DNA from: Hypholoma sublateritium FD-334 SS-4
Lineage: Eukaryota; Basidiomycota; Agaricomycetes; Agaricales; Strophariaceae
Reading direction: 5' to 3'
NCBI GenBank assembly: GCA_000827495.1
Contig: KN817719.1
Location: 1 to 43,265 of the forward strand
Length of the DNA: 43,265 nucleotides
This document shows positions 12,315 to 25,323 of the stretch, piece by piece (positions within the stretch are counted from its first letter, which is position 1; every line of letters starts with the position of its first letter). The notes beneath the pieces were generated by a model. It worked only from the letters and a program-made list of their open reading frames with translations, did not search any database and was not told the DNA's origin. The position numbers and the translations under genes were made by a program.

Positions 12315-13019
12315 ATGTCCTCGTCCAGCCGCTTCGTAGACCTTTCGCATCCTCTTAACGCAAACACGCAGATTTATCCCGGCGACCCACCATTCACAAT
12401 GACACCGCACGCGACGCACGAGCGCGACGCGTACTGCGTGCACCGCCTTGCGCTCGGGACGCACACCGGAACGCACATCGACGCCCCGCTGCACTTCGTC
12501 TCCGGCGGGCGCGCCGTTTCTGCAATCCCACTCGCAGCATGCGTCGGCACGCCGCTCGTCGTAGACCTCTCCGCCGATGGCCTGCAGCCACGCGAGCCAA
12601 TCGCGTGGGCGCGGCTCGCGTCGCACGTCGATGGTGCACTGTTGGGCGGCGACGGCGCGCGCATCGTGCTGATCAACACGGGCTGGGCGGCGGCGTACTA
12701 CGGGACGCCGGCGTACCTCGCGCATCCGTACCTACTCCCGGAGGTCGCAGAGACGCTATTTGCGCGCGGCGTCGCGCTCGTCGGGACGGACACGCTGAGC
12801 CCGGACGAGACGCCCGCGGAGGGTGCGGAGGGTGCGCACGCGTTCGGATTCCACGAGCGCTTTCTCGGCGCTGGAGGCGTCATCGCGGAGAACTTGACGA
12901 ACCTGGAGGCACTCATCGCGGCGCAGCGCGCGGGTGGGCGATGGATCGTCAACCTCGTCCCCCTGCGGCTCGACGGCGCGGATGGGTCGCCCGTGCGCGC
13001 GTTCGCGCACAGCCTCTGA
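12315..13019 (+). CDS. Cyclase / kynurenine-formamidase-type hydrolase
   Basis: A single uninterrupted exon of 234 residues. The protein belongs to the metal-dependent cyclase family that includes bacterial KynB, which hydrolyses N-formylkynurenine to kynurenine and formate in tryptophan breakdown. Seen: FVDLSHPLNANTQIYPGDPP at the N-terminus; the family's metal-binding signature HTGTHIDAPLHF near residue 53; GTDTLSPDE in the middle; and HERFLGAGGVIAENLTNLE near the C-terminus, which matches the corresponding KynB-type block. No signal peptide, so cytosolic. The ATG used gives MSSSSRFVDLSHP; the frame is open further upstream, but that stretch is not family-like. It is very GC-rich and is the only long intronless gene of the window. 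The exact substrate is uncertain; many fungal members are simply called cyclases. Confidence 0.85.
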   Translation: MSSSSRFVDLSHPLNANTQIYPGDPPFTMTPHATHERDAYCVHRLALGTHTGTHIDAPLHFVSGGRAVSAIPLAACVGTPLVVDLSADGLQPREPIAWARLASHVDGALLGGDGARIVLINTGWAAAYYGTPAYLAHPYLLPEVAETLFARGVALVGTDTLSPDETPAEGAEGAHAFGFHERFLGAGGVIAENLTNLEALIAAQRAGGRWIVNLVPLRLDGADGSPVRAFAHSL

Positions 13020-13149
13020 TCAATGCTTATCGGCCCAGTAAAATAGCGCGCGAAGCAGGTTACACACTCGATCAATTCTGAATTCATTTGTACAAAAAAT
13101 AACAGCATTTATATTTATCTTTCCGGAGTCCGCATCTGTCGCTCAGAGC

Positions 13150-14363
13150 TCAGAGCTTGGCGATGAACCACTCGACGGCGGACTTGAACGCGCCCTCCTT
13201 GCCCGCCTTTTCGGCGGGCTTCGAAATGTCGCCGCGCACCGCGAAGCCGTGCGTGAGGCCCTCGAAGTGCTCGCGCTTGTACCCCGGCGCGAAGCCCGCG
13301 AAAAGCTCGTCCGCCTTCGCGCTGGACTCGAGTGGGAACTGAGAGTCGGTCGTGCACGAGTTGATCAGGAGCGGTGCCTTCGACTGCGCGACGTATTTCT
13401 GCGAACGCGAGCGCAATCAGCAATCAACGCAGCGCAGCGCGGGTAACAGCAGGGTGCGGCGTACCACGAGATCGTCGGGCGTCTTGAGCAGCGACGGGTG
13501 CGAGACGACGCCGACCTTGATGACATTGTCAAATGCAAGATCGAACACATATCGGCCTACACGAAGAGCAATCAGCGCCATACTCGCACAGTGGGGTGAC
13601 ACCGCTGCTACGCACCGCCGAAGCAGTATCCCGTCGCGCCGAACGAAGTGACGCCCTCTGCCTTCAGCGCCGCGATGACCTTGTCGAGCGGCGGGCGCGT
13701 GAACTCCTGCGTGTGCGTCGGGAACCACTGCATGATGTCGAAGGTCTGCCCGGGGTTCAACGCATCAGGGGGGATCGGGTCACCGTTCAGGTAGTCGGGG
13801 ACGTATGTCTGCCGCGGCGCACGCACCCAGTCAGCACATCCATACACGCAGCTGCATGGGCGCCTAACGTACCTTGAACCCGTTAGCCGCGAAGTCATCG
13901 GCAAGCAGCTGTATGTAATGCACACAGATTAGATCAGATCCTACCCCAGATCGCCGCCCCTGGCTGGGACGCGCCAGCTGATAAGGAAAGGGAAACGCAC
14001 CTGGTTGTTGATGAGCTGCGGCCCAAAGACGTCGGGTAGGAAGAGGATTGCTTTGTCCTTGGGGTAGTCCACGGTCGGCGTAGCGACGTATGTCTTGACG
14101 CCGCCAATCTCCTCCCACTTGCCTGCACGCCGATCGCGATTCGGTGAGCACCGACTCATATGTGCGGGTTGCGCGGCGTGGGGTCGGGGGGCTCACCTTG
14201 AGGGGTGCCCTCGTGGGTGACACCTGCGATAAGCGCCGTCAGCGATCTGCACCACAAGACATCGCGCCTGGCCGCCCACCCGCCGGCCGCACTCTGGCCG
14301 ACGGGTAACGCGCGCGAGGCGCCGCACAGACGCACCTTTAACACAATTTTCGCAGAAGCTCAT
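13150..14363 (-). CDS. Dienelactone hydrolase family protein, 7 exons
   Basis: Exons 14363-14336, 14223-14197, 14122-14001, 13908-13873, 13808-13616, 13556-13465 and 13398-13150 give 248 residues, the usual size of this family. It is an alpha/beta hydrolase whose relatives open dienelactones in aromatic-compound breakdown; fungal members act on various esters and lactones. The triad is visible: the nucleophilic Cys in GYCFGG (residue ~133), Asp in INSCTTDSQFP, and His in GLTHGFAVRGD. The N-terminus starts MSFCENCVKG and continues VTHEGTPQGKWEEIGG, as in many fungal homologues, which fixes the start and the two tiny first exons (28 and 27 nt). There is no signal peptide. It is transcribed towards the cyclase gene, with 130 bp between the stop codons. 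A GATAAAAG box lies roughly 115 nt upstream of the ATG. Confidence 0.9.
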
Positions 14364-16369
14364 GGCTAGTCGGTACGCAGTCCGTAGCAGTAGATAGAGG
14401 ATGTAGTGAAGAGAGCAGACGGGGCGTGGAAGCACACAACTTATCAGGCTGATATCTGAATCAGCGCCCGGCCGGCTTTTATCGTGTAACCGCGCGGCGA
14501 CGCGCGTCCCACCTCCCACACCCACCCGCTGCGGCCCCACGCCGTTTCTTGGGCGCCCCCACGCACGCACGGGTAGGCTTCCATGTCGGGCATGACATGA
14601 CGTGTATCTGGACTCTGGAGTGGCGCAATAGTTGCTTAGTACGCAGCGTGCGCCGGATGGTCGCCCGCTGAGCCTGCGCGGCGGCAGCTCGCTTGGACTT
14701 CAACGTTATGTGATTTTATTGCTTGCTAATGCATGGACTTTGCAGAGTACATGGGACGTGGATATACAGAGGTGGAATATATATCGCCAAACTATTCGTA
14801 CAACAAATATGATAAACAGAACAGAAATAGAATTCAATGGCCCATTGTGCGTCGGATCCACAGCTCCCGACGCTGTACGGCAGCCCACTCGTTCCCCGAC
14901 ATTGAATGGTACATGCCGACTCGGATGCACCATTCTCCTGCCCCGATTTCGTAATCCAATCGTAATCAACATTTCATGTCTAAACGCTTGCACTTGGACA
15001 CGCCCAACGATACACAGAAACAGAAATATAATTCAGCGTACCGAACACGTAACACTACCTAGAAAGTTAACACGAACACGCCCTAGTACGAACCCAAGCG
15101 AACAGCGCGGCGGCGGCGGCGTACAAAGCAGCAACCAGCCGCAAAGACTACATGTACAAAGGCGGGCTCGAGATGAATCGGAACGAAGTAGAAAAAGCGT
15201 ATGCGTAAGGCGTCAGCGGAAAAGGCAAAAAAAAGTTATAAAGGTTAAAGGTTGAAGCGAAGGAAAGGGGGAGGACCTAAATCATACAATCGTCTGGGTG
15301 ATGTGCTGCACATAATGTCATAGAAAGAGAAATGTGGGGTGGGTGGGCCGCAATGTGGCGCGGGACCGGATAACTTAGGCGGAGGGCGGGGTATCGAGTC
15401 CTAGCGCGTGTCGATAGGAGTAGGAGAGGACAACAGGAGAAAGAAGACAAGTGCAGATTCGAAGACGATGAAGTACGGATGTGCAGAAACTCAAAATCAA
15501 GCGATAAAAAGCGATGTAATGCGCGTTGCTCGTCCATGCGTTGTGAAATGAAATAGTGATTTGATAGAGGCGCGGGCCACCGACCCGGGACATTAAGGTA
15601 TGCGATGTGATGCGGTGGTGGTGCGTCTAGCGTGTGCCCGGCGTGTATGTAATGCGGGGGTGCACAAATGTATGAGTGTATGATAAGATTCTTCTTCGTG
15701 TGGGCAGCTGCGGGTGGGTGGATGGATGGGTGGTGCCGAGACTAAGAGACGAGAACACGGGGGCGCGAGGGGCGGAATTAGTGTTGTCGGTGCGATGCGT
15801 AGGTGGTGTATAAGGCCAGCGGCGGCGGTATTCATTAGGTCGTCGTCCTGCGGCGGCGGCGTTGTCATACATCATACATTCTAGAATCATACAAGGCGGA
15901 CATATAGTCGCTCTATCAGTGGGCGAAGACGAGAAACCGGTGGGGCGGGTGGGATATGCGCGCTAGCGTTCCGTGTACAAATACAGAACAGGCGCGCATT
16001 AATATGCATGAAGTGAGCAGTATGTTGGAGGGCGAAAAAGGTCATTGCGAGCAGCACATAGAGTCGTCGGCGCCAACGGCGAATCGCCGCCGTGTCGTGG
16101 TCGTTACGGTGTAGGATCTAGGTCGGATAGTCAAGAGGTAGGTGATGGCGCGGGTAAAGTAACCCGCAAGGGGAAGGGGCAGGCAAGGATCCATTTTTTG
16201 AGGTTTTTATGGGTGTACTTCTGTTTCTGTGGGGAGCAAACGACGGGCGGCGAGTTCGGGGATGGAATGTGCGAGTACGAGAAAAGAACAAGGCGTGTGG
16301 CAGCAGGGGGCGAAGAACCACAGTTAAGTGGTGCCCCCTGCCGTCGGTGTGGGGTTTAATCATCACCGT
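14364..16369. other. Two-kb non-coding region
   Basis: This is the largest gene-free stretch outside the hydrophobin array. It holds the promoter of the dienelactone hydrolase at its left and the 3' end of the DED1 gene at its right. Base composition changes along it, with purine-rich parts (about 15.2-15.3 and 15.4-15.5 kb) and GT/GC-rich parts (15.6-15.9 kb). Open frames on both strands (for example 14632-15255) lack splice-consistent partners and family resemblance. It could be an unusually long 3' untranslated region of DED1 or hold a non-coding RNA. Confidence 0.45.
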
Positions 16370-18450
<2,081 letters not shown>

Positions 18451-18714
18451 ATTAGAAGGAAGAGTAAGACGCTTTTTTGGGGTTTCTTTCGTGAAAAGAC
18501 AGGAAAGAGAAAAAACAGGTGTTCTAAGATGATGATGGGGAAAATCAAAGAGCTTCTGGTCGCACGAAAAATTCGCTGCTCTTGTCCCACAACTGCTGAC
18601 CAATTTTCTCACGATCACACGCCGTCCATTTGGCGCCGGTGCGCGCCAGCGCCGAACGGCTAGACGTGGCACTGGAAACTTTCCACTTTCCTCCTATTTG
18701 CATCGTCCGCCAAC
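18451..18714. promoter_or_regulatory. Bidirectional DED1/SEC72 promoter
   Basis: The two start codons are 264 bp apart and point away from each other, so both core promoters must lie here. I see no clear TATA box; the stretch has a pyrimidine-rich/purine-rich block at 18470-18530 typical of fungal housekeeping promoters. Confidence 0.6.
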
Positions 18715-19572
18715 ATGTCCCACTCGCACACCCATGCTCCCGGTGAGGAGCACTCACACTCGCACGGACCACCACAGCCCCAGGCGCAGCAGATCCCCAC
18801 CCCGGACCCCGCTCTCCAGGCGCTCATCGACCAAGATTTCTCTCCGAGCCCCCTCACCTTGAGCGCAGACAACACCACCGCGCTGTGCGCGGTGCACAAG
18901 CTCGAGAAATGCGACGACTGCGGCGTCGACTTTGTCAACACCAACCGCCTTGCGCGGCTTCTCGTTGCGAACCCCAACCTCCTTTGCCCGCCGCCAAGCA
19001 ACGTCATTTCGCAGAACCTCACCAAGATGGTAACGTCGACCAAGGACGAGGGAAATGTGTGTCTATTCGCAGTGTCATATTAAATCTGCTGATCCACTGC
19101 AGGCGCTGTTCAAAGCCGGCCAGACGCAGCAGGCGATCGCGCGCTACACCGCTGCCGCGCAGCTCGCCGTGCAGCGGCCACCCTGGGAAGCGAACCAGTT
19201 CATGCGCGAGGAACTCTCCACCGCCATCTCCAACCGTTCCGCCGCGTACTTCGATGTGCACGACTATGTATCTGCGCTCGCCGACGCCGAGACTGTCATC
19301 GCCATCCGCCGTAACTGGAGCAAGGGGCACTTCCGCAAGGCAAAGGCTCTGCTGGGGCTGGGTCGTCTGCGCGAGGCGGCCGATGCCATCCGCCTCGGGC
19401 TGGACTATGAGCCAACAAGTGCCGTGCGTGTTCTGGCAACCCGTGTCCATATAATACTAACTATGCGCAGGAACTTTTGACTTTCTTCTCGGACATCGAG
19501 CGGGTAGAAAAGAAGTACGAAGAAAAGAGACTGGAGCTCCGGAAGGAAAAGGCGGAGGCCGTTTCATCATGA
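18715..19572 (+). CDS. SEC72: Sec72-type TPR subunit of the Sec63 translocation complex
   Basis: Exons 18715-19056, 19103-19423 and 19471-19572 (introns 46 and 47 nt) give 254 residues. Fungal Sec72 sits on the cytosolic face of the ER as part of the Sec62/63 complex, helps post-translational protein import, and docks cytosolic chaperones through its TPR domain. Seen: a His-rich N-terminus (HSHTHAPGEEHSHSHG); the zinc-like region LCAVHKLEKCDDCGVDF (~60-76); LLCPPPSNVISQNL; then TPR helices from TKDEGNALFKAGQTQQAI to NWSKGHFRKAKALLGLGRL; and a Lys/Glu-rich coiled C-terminus after ELLTFFSDIE. There is no transmembrane segment, as expected for Sec72. The assignment rests on the order of these blocks; another cytosolic TPR protein is less likely. 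Confidence 0.88.
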
Positions 19573-20380
19573 GATTATTCGTTACCACTTGGTCTGTACT
19601 CTGTTGATCTCATATATATCCATGCCTGTACATATTACCCATATCTGGCTGAACATGAGCAATCGCTTCAAATCCCGTTCCGATACCCCAGGCCATTTCC
19701 TCTACCAAGACACGCCTTCGCGACCTGCCAGATGCGAGCGCGAACGTTATGATAGCGGGGAAACGCTCAAGCAGGCTGTTCGGCGAACATGTATTTTTAA
19801 TGTCATTTTACGCAGATATTCCATGAGATGGTAATTAACTGCCCCGAACGGCCCTGCACTCCACGGACGTGTACTTAACGCATCGGCGGCGAGGCTTGTT
19901 GCCGTGTGCTTCTCGCACGCCATGCAGTGCTACTCCTTGTGCAGAACCTAGATGCTAGCGACCGCGCATGTTCGCGGTCCGGTGCGCGCAGCTTCTTTTT
20001 CGTACATGTAGGCCATTCGCTCATATTATAAGGGTGGGGCGTCTCTTCGCGCGAACACCGTCTGTCTGGTCGAACAAAAGCCCTGCGGGGTCGCGGTTAA
20101 CTCGCCGCTCCTCCAAATGGACTAATGGACTATTATGGAAGGTACATTTCCTTAGGCGTATCATGTATGCAGATCAAATCTGGCTCAGACGCGGTCCGCA
20201 TCGACGCATAAATGGGCGCATACTAAAAGTGGTCATTCGGCTCCGTAGTGTTGTACTCTGCACTACAAACTAGGTAACAACTATCATAGATTGTCTGGTT
20301 CTCCCGCGTCCTCGGCAGAACCTATGTAACTATTGTAACTGTAACTGTTCGGACTCCCGAAACTCCAAGCAGCCGTGAAT
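19573..20380. other. Spacer before the hydrophobin array
   Basis: This 808-bp region holds the 3' ends of SEC72 (plus) and the first hydrophobin gene (minus). From about 20112 onwards it belongs to repeat unit 1 of the array. Before that no repeat, tRNA or gene is evident. Confidence 0.5.
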
Positions 20381-20865
20381 TTATGCGTTGATGTTGATCG
20401 GAGTGCAGCCAAGCGCAATGACACCGTCTAAGGAGAGAGCATCATATTAGCAAATGTACGCAAAGTAAAGTACACTTGCACGCACTGAAGGTATCGTTGG
20501 TGCAGCAGACAGGCTGCTGAGAGCTAAATGTCAAAACAAAAGCAAAAAAGGAACCGTCAGATATCGTGCGTAACCTTGAGAGAGACTAATATATATGCTT
20601 ACCATGAGGTGCCGGAGAGGCCAATGCCAGTGATCGGGCTGCAGGTGGAACCAATGAGCCCAGTGACACCCTGTAGTGCAATGCCCAGGAGCGCGAGCAA
20701 CGCCAGGCCGGACGTGCTGTCCGATTCCTGCGTGGTTTGGCAACACTGGGCCGCGCCCGTATCGCACTGGTCGACGGGTGGCGGGTTGTTAGCGCCGATA
20801 GGCGTGGCGGCAGCAAAGGTTGCGAGCGCGAGAGCGACGAAGGCGGAGAGCTTGAAGTATTGCAT
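20381..20865 (-). CDS. Class I hydrophobin (copy 1), 3 exons
   Basis: Exons 20865-20603, 20523-20486 and 20427-20381 give 115 residues. Hydrophobins are secreted and self-assemble into amphipathic films on hyphae and fruiting bodies. Seen: a signal peptide beginning [20 protein letters not shown], then the eight cysteines in the pattern C-X6-CC-X32-C-X12-C-X5-CC-X12-C, inside the class I range. The C-terminal core reads [13 protein letters not shown] then [14 protein letters not shown]. The two introns fall at the same places in all three copies. It differs from copy 2 at very few residues, so the two are recent duplicates or have been homogenised. Confidence 0.97.
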
Positions 20866-20936
20866 GTTTGGATTGGAGTATGGAGTTATTGAAACAGTGG
20901 CTGTTTGAATGAAGACTTGTTATTGTTCGTGTGGGT

Positions 20937-20945
20937 CTTTATATA
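20937..20945 (-). promoter_or_regulatory. TATA box of hydrophobin copy 1
   Basis: TATATAAAG on the minus strand, 72 nt upstream of the ATG. The box and the following leader (containing gttattgaaacagtggctgt on the plus strand) are kept in all three copies. Confidence 0.65.
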
Positions 20946-21544
20946 TGCTTTCTGTGTCCCGCTTTTACTTAAATGGGTGCACATCATGACGGGCTGCGCC
21001 TTATGCCAGTACGGTATGTACGCTCGCAACTCGTCCGGACTCTGTCCAAGTGGAGTGTATTTCTCCAAAGAAGAAGCGGAGCTCTCGGCCCCCGGCGGTG
21101 CCGTGCTCTCGACCGCCGTCAAACCTGGTCATCACTCCATACTCAAGAATGGAAGGTAGTGTGCCTGTGATGCGCAAAAGAGGTGGCCCGGCATCGGTGT
21201 TATTATCACTGTCAATAGAGATGAAGTAGATTAAAACATTACACGGTTGTCCCTCCTGAAATTTAAGGGTAATAGACAAGCAAGTATCCTGAAAGAAATC
21301 TTGGACATGCATATTAAGTTATTTTCTTATTAATAGCCTCTCAACTGCAGCTTTAGCGATTAAGGACGACAATAATTCCGCTTAAAATCAATGCACTGCA
21401 ATGGTTCGATTTTGAAATGGAGTGAGAAGATAAGTAGAAAGAACGTCAGGCGAAAGCCTCCGCGTCGGATGACTTGAAGCTGGACGCAAATAACTTTATG
21501 TAAATTAAATCCCACTCGTCATGTTAATATCGCTGAGGAGTTGT

Positions 21545-21886
21545 TCAATGCCGTGGTCGGATGCAGCGCCTGACAGCCTCATGTTGCTCCTTCGTCAAAT
21601 TCAGAAATATATAGACACTGCATTCAAATTTCGGCGAGAAGGGCAGTGGAAAGGTGCGAAATGAAAATATCTGCGGATTAGAGGCTGGCCCGTAGTCCGA
21701 CGGACAGCCGTCAACTCGACATTCGTCTTTCAATTCTGATCTGGGAGCTCCTGCGACTGGCTCATCAAATATTTCATAGAGCCCATTCGATGACTGTGAA
21801 AGCACTAGACCTTTTGAATGATATGTTATCTCTGCCCTCGTACCACACGCAGTCTCGACTTTTTGAACAAAAATTGGTACGCGCAT
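21545..21886 (-). pseudogene. Orphan 113-codon frame inside hydrophobin repeat unit 1
   Basis: An open frame beginning MRVPIFVQKVETACG and ending EAVRRCIRPRH occupies the far upstream part of repeat unit 1. The matching DNA in unit 2 (about 23640-23980) keeps EAVRRYIR at the end of the same frame but is interrupted by stops and indels, and unit 3 (about 25970-26290) is more decayed and lacks that end. So the frame may be the remains of a gene that was duplicated along with the hydrophobin; it could also be a chance frame in repeated DNA. No signal peptide or known motif is visible. Confidence 0.3.
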
Positions 21887-22464
21887 CCTGTCATACCATA
21901 ACCATAACGGCTGATGAAAAAGTAGACCTATAATGTGATTGCCTTATGCCCTTTCTGTTGTTCTATTACAAGGCAATTAACCGATTTTCCAATCCTAATA
22001 ATTACAAAATCTTCGATAAGCGAAACATGATACGGCCGATACACTTAATCCGGTAAATCACGACTATCTATACGTGACCACGGCTGTCGAGCGCAAAACT
22101 GACAAGCCACAACTATACATGTTCTGCACGTGTAACACGGGGGAAGTAGCGCCAAGGCCTGCAAATAGTTCCAGTTTTGTCAGAAAACACAGTGGGGCTG
22201 TGTGGGGCCATTGCCACCGGTGTACCGGGACCGTAACCTTCCCCAAATGGACTAATTCAACTTTTATGGAAGGTGCATTTCCTTAGACGCACGCAGATCA
22301 AATCTGGTCCTGACGCACTCAGCATCTTGAAAGCATAGTAAACGGGCTTAAAAATGATCATTCGGATCCGTATGAAGTAGCTGTGTAACAACTATGATAG
22401 ATTGTCTGGTTCTCCCGCGTCCTCAGAACCTCAGGCTGCATAACAACTCCGAGCGACTGCAAAT

Positions 22465-22934
22465 TTATCCGTTGATGTTGATCGGGGTGCACCCAAGCGC
22501 AATGACGCCGTCTATGTGGAGAACAACATATTAGACAATATATGAGAGTAACATATATTTGGACTCACTGAAGGTATCGTTGGTGCAGCAGACGGGCTGC
22601 GCAGAGCTAAATGTCCCAAAAGAGAGCCGTCAGATATCGTGCATAACCTAGAGAGAGACTAATATGCTTACCAAGAGGTGCCGGAGAGGCCAATGCCAGT
22701 GATCGGGCTGCAGGTGGAACCAATGAGCCCAGTGACACCCTGTAGTGCAATGCCCAGGAGCGCGAGCAACGCCAGGCCGGACGTGCTGTCCGATTCCTGC
22801 GTGGTTTGGCAACACTGTGCCGCGCCCGTATTACACTGGTCGACGGGTGGCGGGTTGTTAGCGCTGATAGGCGTGGCGGCAGCAAAGGTTGCAAGCGCGA
22901 GTGCGACGAAGGCGGAGAGCTTGAAGTATTGCAT
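22465..22934 (-). CDS. Class I hydrophobin (copy 2), 3 exons
   Basis: Exons 22934-22672, 22606-22569 and 22511-22465 give 115 residues. The signal peptide and cysteine spacing are identical to copy 1. Visible differences from copy 1 are few: PISANN for PIGANN, DQCNTG for DQCDTG, CSAQPV for CSQQPV, and the last residue Gly for Ala. Coding DNA is far more alike than the flanks, which suggests selection or gene conversion on the gene itself. Confidence 0.97.
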
Positions 22935-23004
22935 GTTTGAATTGGTGTATGGGGTTATTAAACAGTGGCTGTTTGAATGAAGACTTATGCTTGTTCAGGT
23001 AGGT

Positions 23005-23011
23005 CTTTATA
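23005..23011 (-). promoter_or_regulatory. TATA box of hydrophobin copy 2
   Basis: TATAAAG on the minus strand within CATATAAAGACC, 71 nt upstream of the ATG, aligned with the boxes of copies 1 and 3. Confidence 0.65.
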
Positions 23012-24776
23012 TGTTTTTATGCCTCACCTTCGAGGGCATACCCTAACAGGATATGCTTTCTGATCAGGCAAATTGTAAGTTGCACCCACAACTGGTCCGG
23101 GCCCTGTACAAGTGGAGTGTATTCTATTAAGAAGCGATGGAATTTTTGCAAACCTGGTCATCATTCCATATTAATACCTCTCATAATGGAGGACAGTGAG
23201 CCTGTGATACGCACAAGAGTTACCGGTATTTTCCCAGCATCGTTGGTGTTATTATCACTGCCAGTAGCGGTGAAATATATTTCAAATTTCTGCTCAAGAC
23301 CTGGTCACTGCTCCTGGATATTCAGGCAGCTTCCGGTCAGTTACAAACAGCGCAAGAAAAATTTCACTTGTATAAACAGGGAGTATACGTACGAATATTC
23401 AGTGCATGCATATAATAGCCTCTTGCCTGCTTCAACGAATAGTAAGGACGATCACAAAAGTCATCCGACCCGCTTCACATTCAGAGCGCTTTTAGATAGT
23501 TGTTAATGGCTGGATGGGGTGAGAAAATGGAAGGAAATGCAGACGAGAGCCTCCGCGTATAGCCAATGAGAAGCTGGACGCAAATAGTTTTATGTGAATT
23601 AAATCACACTCCTCGTCATCCGACTCCTAGTTGTGATATCGCTGTCGAGTTGTTCAAGGCCGACGTCGGATGTAGCGCCTGACGGCCTCACGTTTCTCGT
23701 TCATCGAATCCGGAGCTTATACAGATGCTCTATTTCAAATTGGAGTGAGAAGCGTGAAGTGGCGGGAAGTGAAAATATTTGCAGATATTAGCTGGCCCGG
23801 ACAGCCGTGGATTTCGTTCGATTCGTCATTGCAATCAACCGCCTGTCAAATCTAATCTAGGAGATGCAGTGCAGATGATGCTGCGACTGGCTCGTCATTA
23901 TTAAACAGAGCCCCACTAATGACCGTGAAAGCGCTGGACCTTTTGAGCTAGCAAATATATCTTACCTGCCCTCCTACTCCCCTACCAATGAGAATACACA
24001 GAGTCTCAAATTGGCGCATGAAAAATAATGGCCGATGAAAATGTCAATCGAAAATCTGTTTGCCTCATACATTCAGTTCCAATCCCAAAAAGTATGCAAA
24101 TTATGATAAACGGCGAAACATGATATGGGTACTGCACTTAATCCGGAAAATCACGACTATCTATCCGTGACCACTGGCCCGGCTGTTGAGCTCAAAACTG
24201 GCAACTCCACATGTTCTGCACGTGGAACACGGGGGAAGTGTCGCCAATTTAAAGGCCTGCAAATACACCGGGTGCAGCCTGACCAAATAATTTGCATGTA
24301 TTCATTTTATTTTTATTTTCTCGTTTATTTGAAAGAAAATACAAAGAACTTTACATAATCGGTTTATCTTTGAAAGACACATAAATGACAAATATTTCTT
24401 TGAAGTCTATGCTAAATAGATTGTTGAATAATAACCAAATGAATGACTTCCTTTATCTGGTTATGCACCCCGGCAGTGAACGTTCCGGTCTTGTCAGAAA
24501 AACACAGCGTGGGGCCATTGCCACCGGTGTACCGGGACCGTAGCCTTCTCTAAATGGAGACTAATTCGACTTTTATAGTAGGTACATTTCCTTAGGGGAA
24601 CATAGATTGATTCTGGGGTACTGACACAGTCCGCATCAAAGCATTAAACGGGCTTTAAAATGTTCATTCGGATTCGTAAAGTAGCCTCTTAACAACTACT
24701 ATATATTTTCTGGATCTCCGCGTCCTCCTCAGCACCGATGTATTTAACTGCTTGGAGACTCCAAGTGGCCGGGAAT

Positions 24777-25247
24777 TTATGCATTGAGGTTGAGCGGGGT
24801 ACAACCGAGAGCAACAACACCGTCTATGGGGCGAATAATATATTAGCAAATATATGGCTCAGATAAATACATTTGCACTCACTGAAGCTGTCATTGGTGC
24901 AGCAGACGGGCTGCTGGGAGCTAATAAAAGTAAAACGAGCGGTCAGATATCGTACATTATATGGGAGAGGATTAATATGCCTACCACGAGTCTCCAGAGA
25001 GACCAACACCAGTGATTGGGCTGCAGGTGGAACCAATGAGCCCAGTGACGTCCTGTATCGGAATGCCCAGAGACGCGAGTAACGCCAGGCCGGACGTGCT
25101 GTCCGATTCCTGCGTGGTGGCACAGCACTGAGCCGAGCCAGTGTTGCACTGGTCGACGGGGGGCGGGTTGTTGGCGCCGATAGGCGTGGCGGCAGCAAAG
25201 GTTGCGAGCGCGAGAGCGACGAAGGCGGAGAGCTTGAAGTATTGCAT
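24777..25247 (-). CDS. Class I hydrophobin (copy 3), 3 exons
   Basis: Exons 25247-24985, 24920-24883 and 24823-24777 give 115 residues. It is the most diverged copy: SAQCCATTQ for [22 protein letters not shown] for [25 protein letters not shown] for TNDTFNGVIALG, and a PLNLNA end. All eight cysteines, their spacing and both intron positions are kept, so it is expected to work as a secreted class I hydrophobin. Confidence 0.97.
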
Positions 25248-25316
25248 GTTTGGATGGGTGTATGGGATTATTGAAACAGTGGCTGTTTGAATGAAGACTT
25301 ATCGTTGTTCGCGTGT

Positions 25317-25323
25317 CTTTATA
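25317..25323 (-). promoter_or_regulatory. TATA box of hydrophobin copy 3
   Basis: TATAAAG on the minus strand within CATATAAAGACA, 70 nt upstream of the ATG, matching copies 1 and 2. Confidence 0.65.

Larger units (their letters stand above)
20112..22242. repeat. Hydrophobin repeat unit 1 (of 4)
   Basis: The unit begins at the word ccaaatggactaat, contains the first hydrophobin gene at 20381-20865 and ends where the same word recurs at 22243. Shared flanks include ggtacatttccttag and a cattcgg..cgta stretch 3' of the gene, the TATA region, tggagtgtattt.., ctggtcatcactcc, catcggtgttattatcactgtca, ttaaatcccactcgtca, and a last part shared with an orphan frame. The order is the same in units 2 and 3. 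Confidence 0.85.
22243..24549. repeat. Hydrophobin repeat unit 2
   Basis: About 2.3 kb, with the same succession of flank words as unit 1 around the gene at 22465-22934. Its end shares with the end of unit 1 the block ggggccattgccaccggtgt (about 22204-22240 and 24510-24545) immediately before the next unit. Extra AT-rich DNA at about 24290-24450 makes it longer than unit 1. Confidence 0.85.

Noticed and set aside
12282..13108. Long minus-strand and other-frame open frames across the cyclase gene
   Set aside because: They are by-products of the very GC-rich coding sequence; only the plus-strand frame has the HTGTHIDAPLHF signature.
14632..15255. 207-codon plus-strand frame downstream of the DED1 gene
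   Set aside because: Irregular composition, no motif, no introns, and AT-rich parts that look like untranslated sequence.
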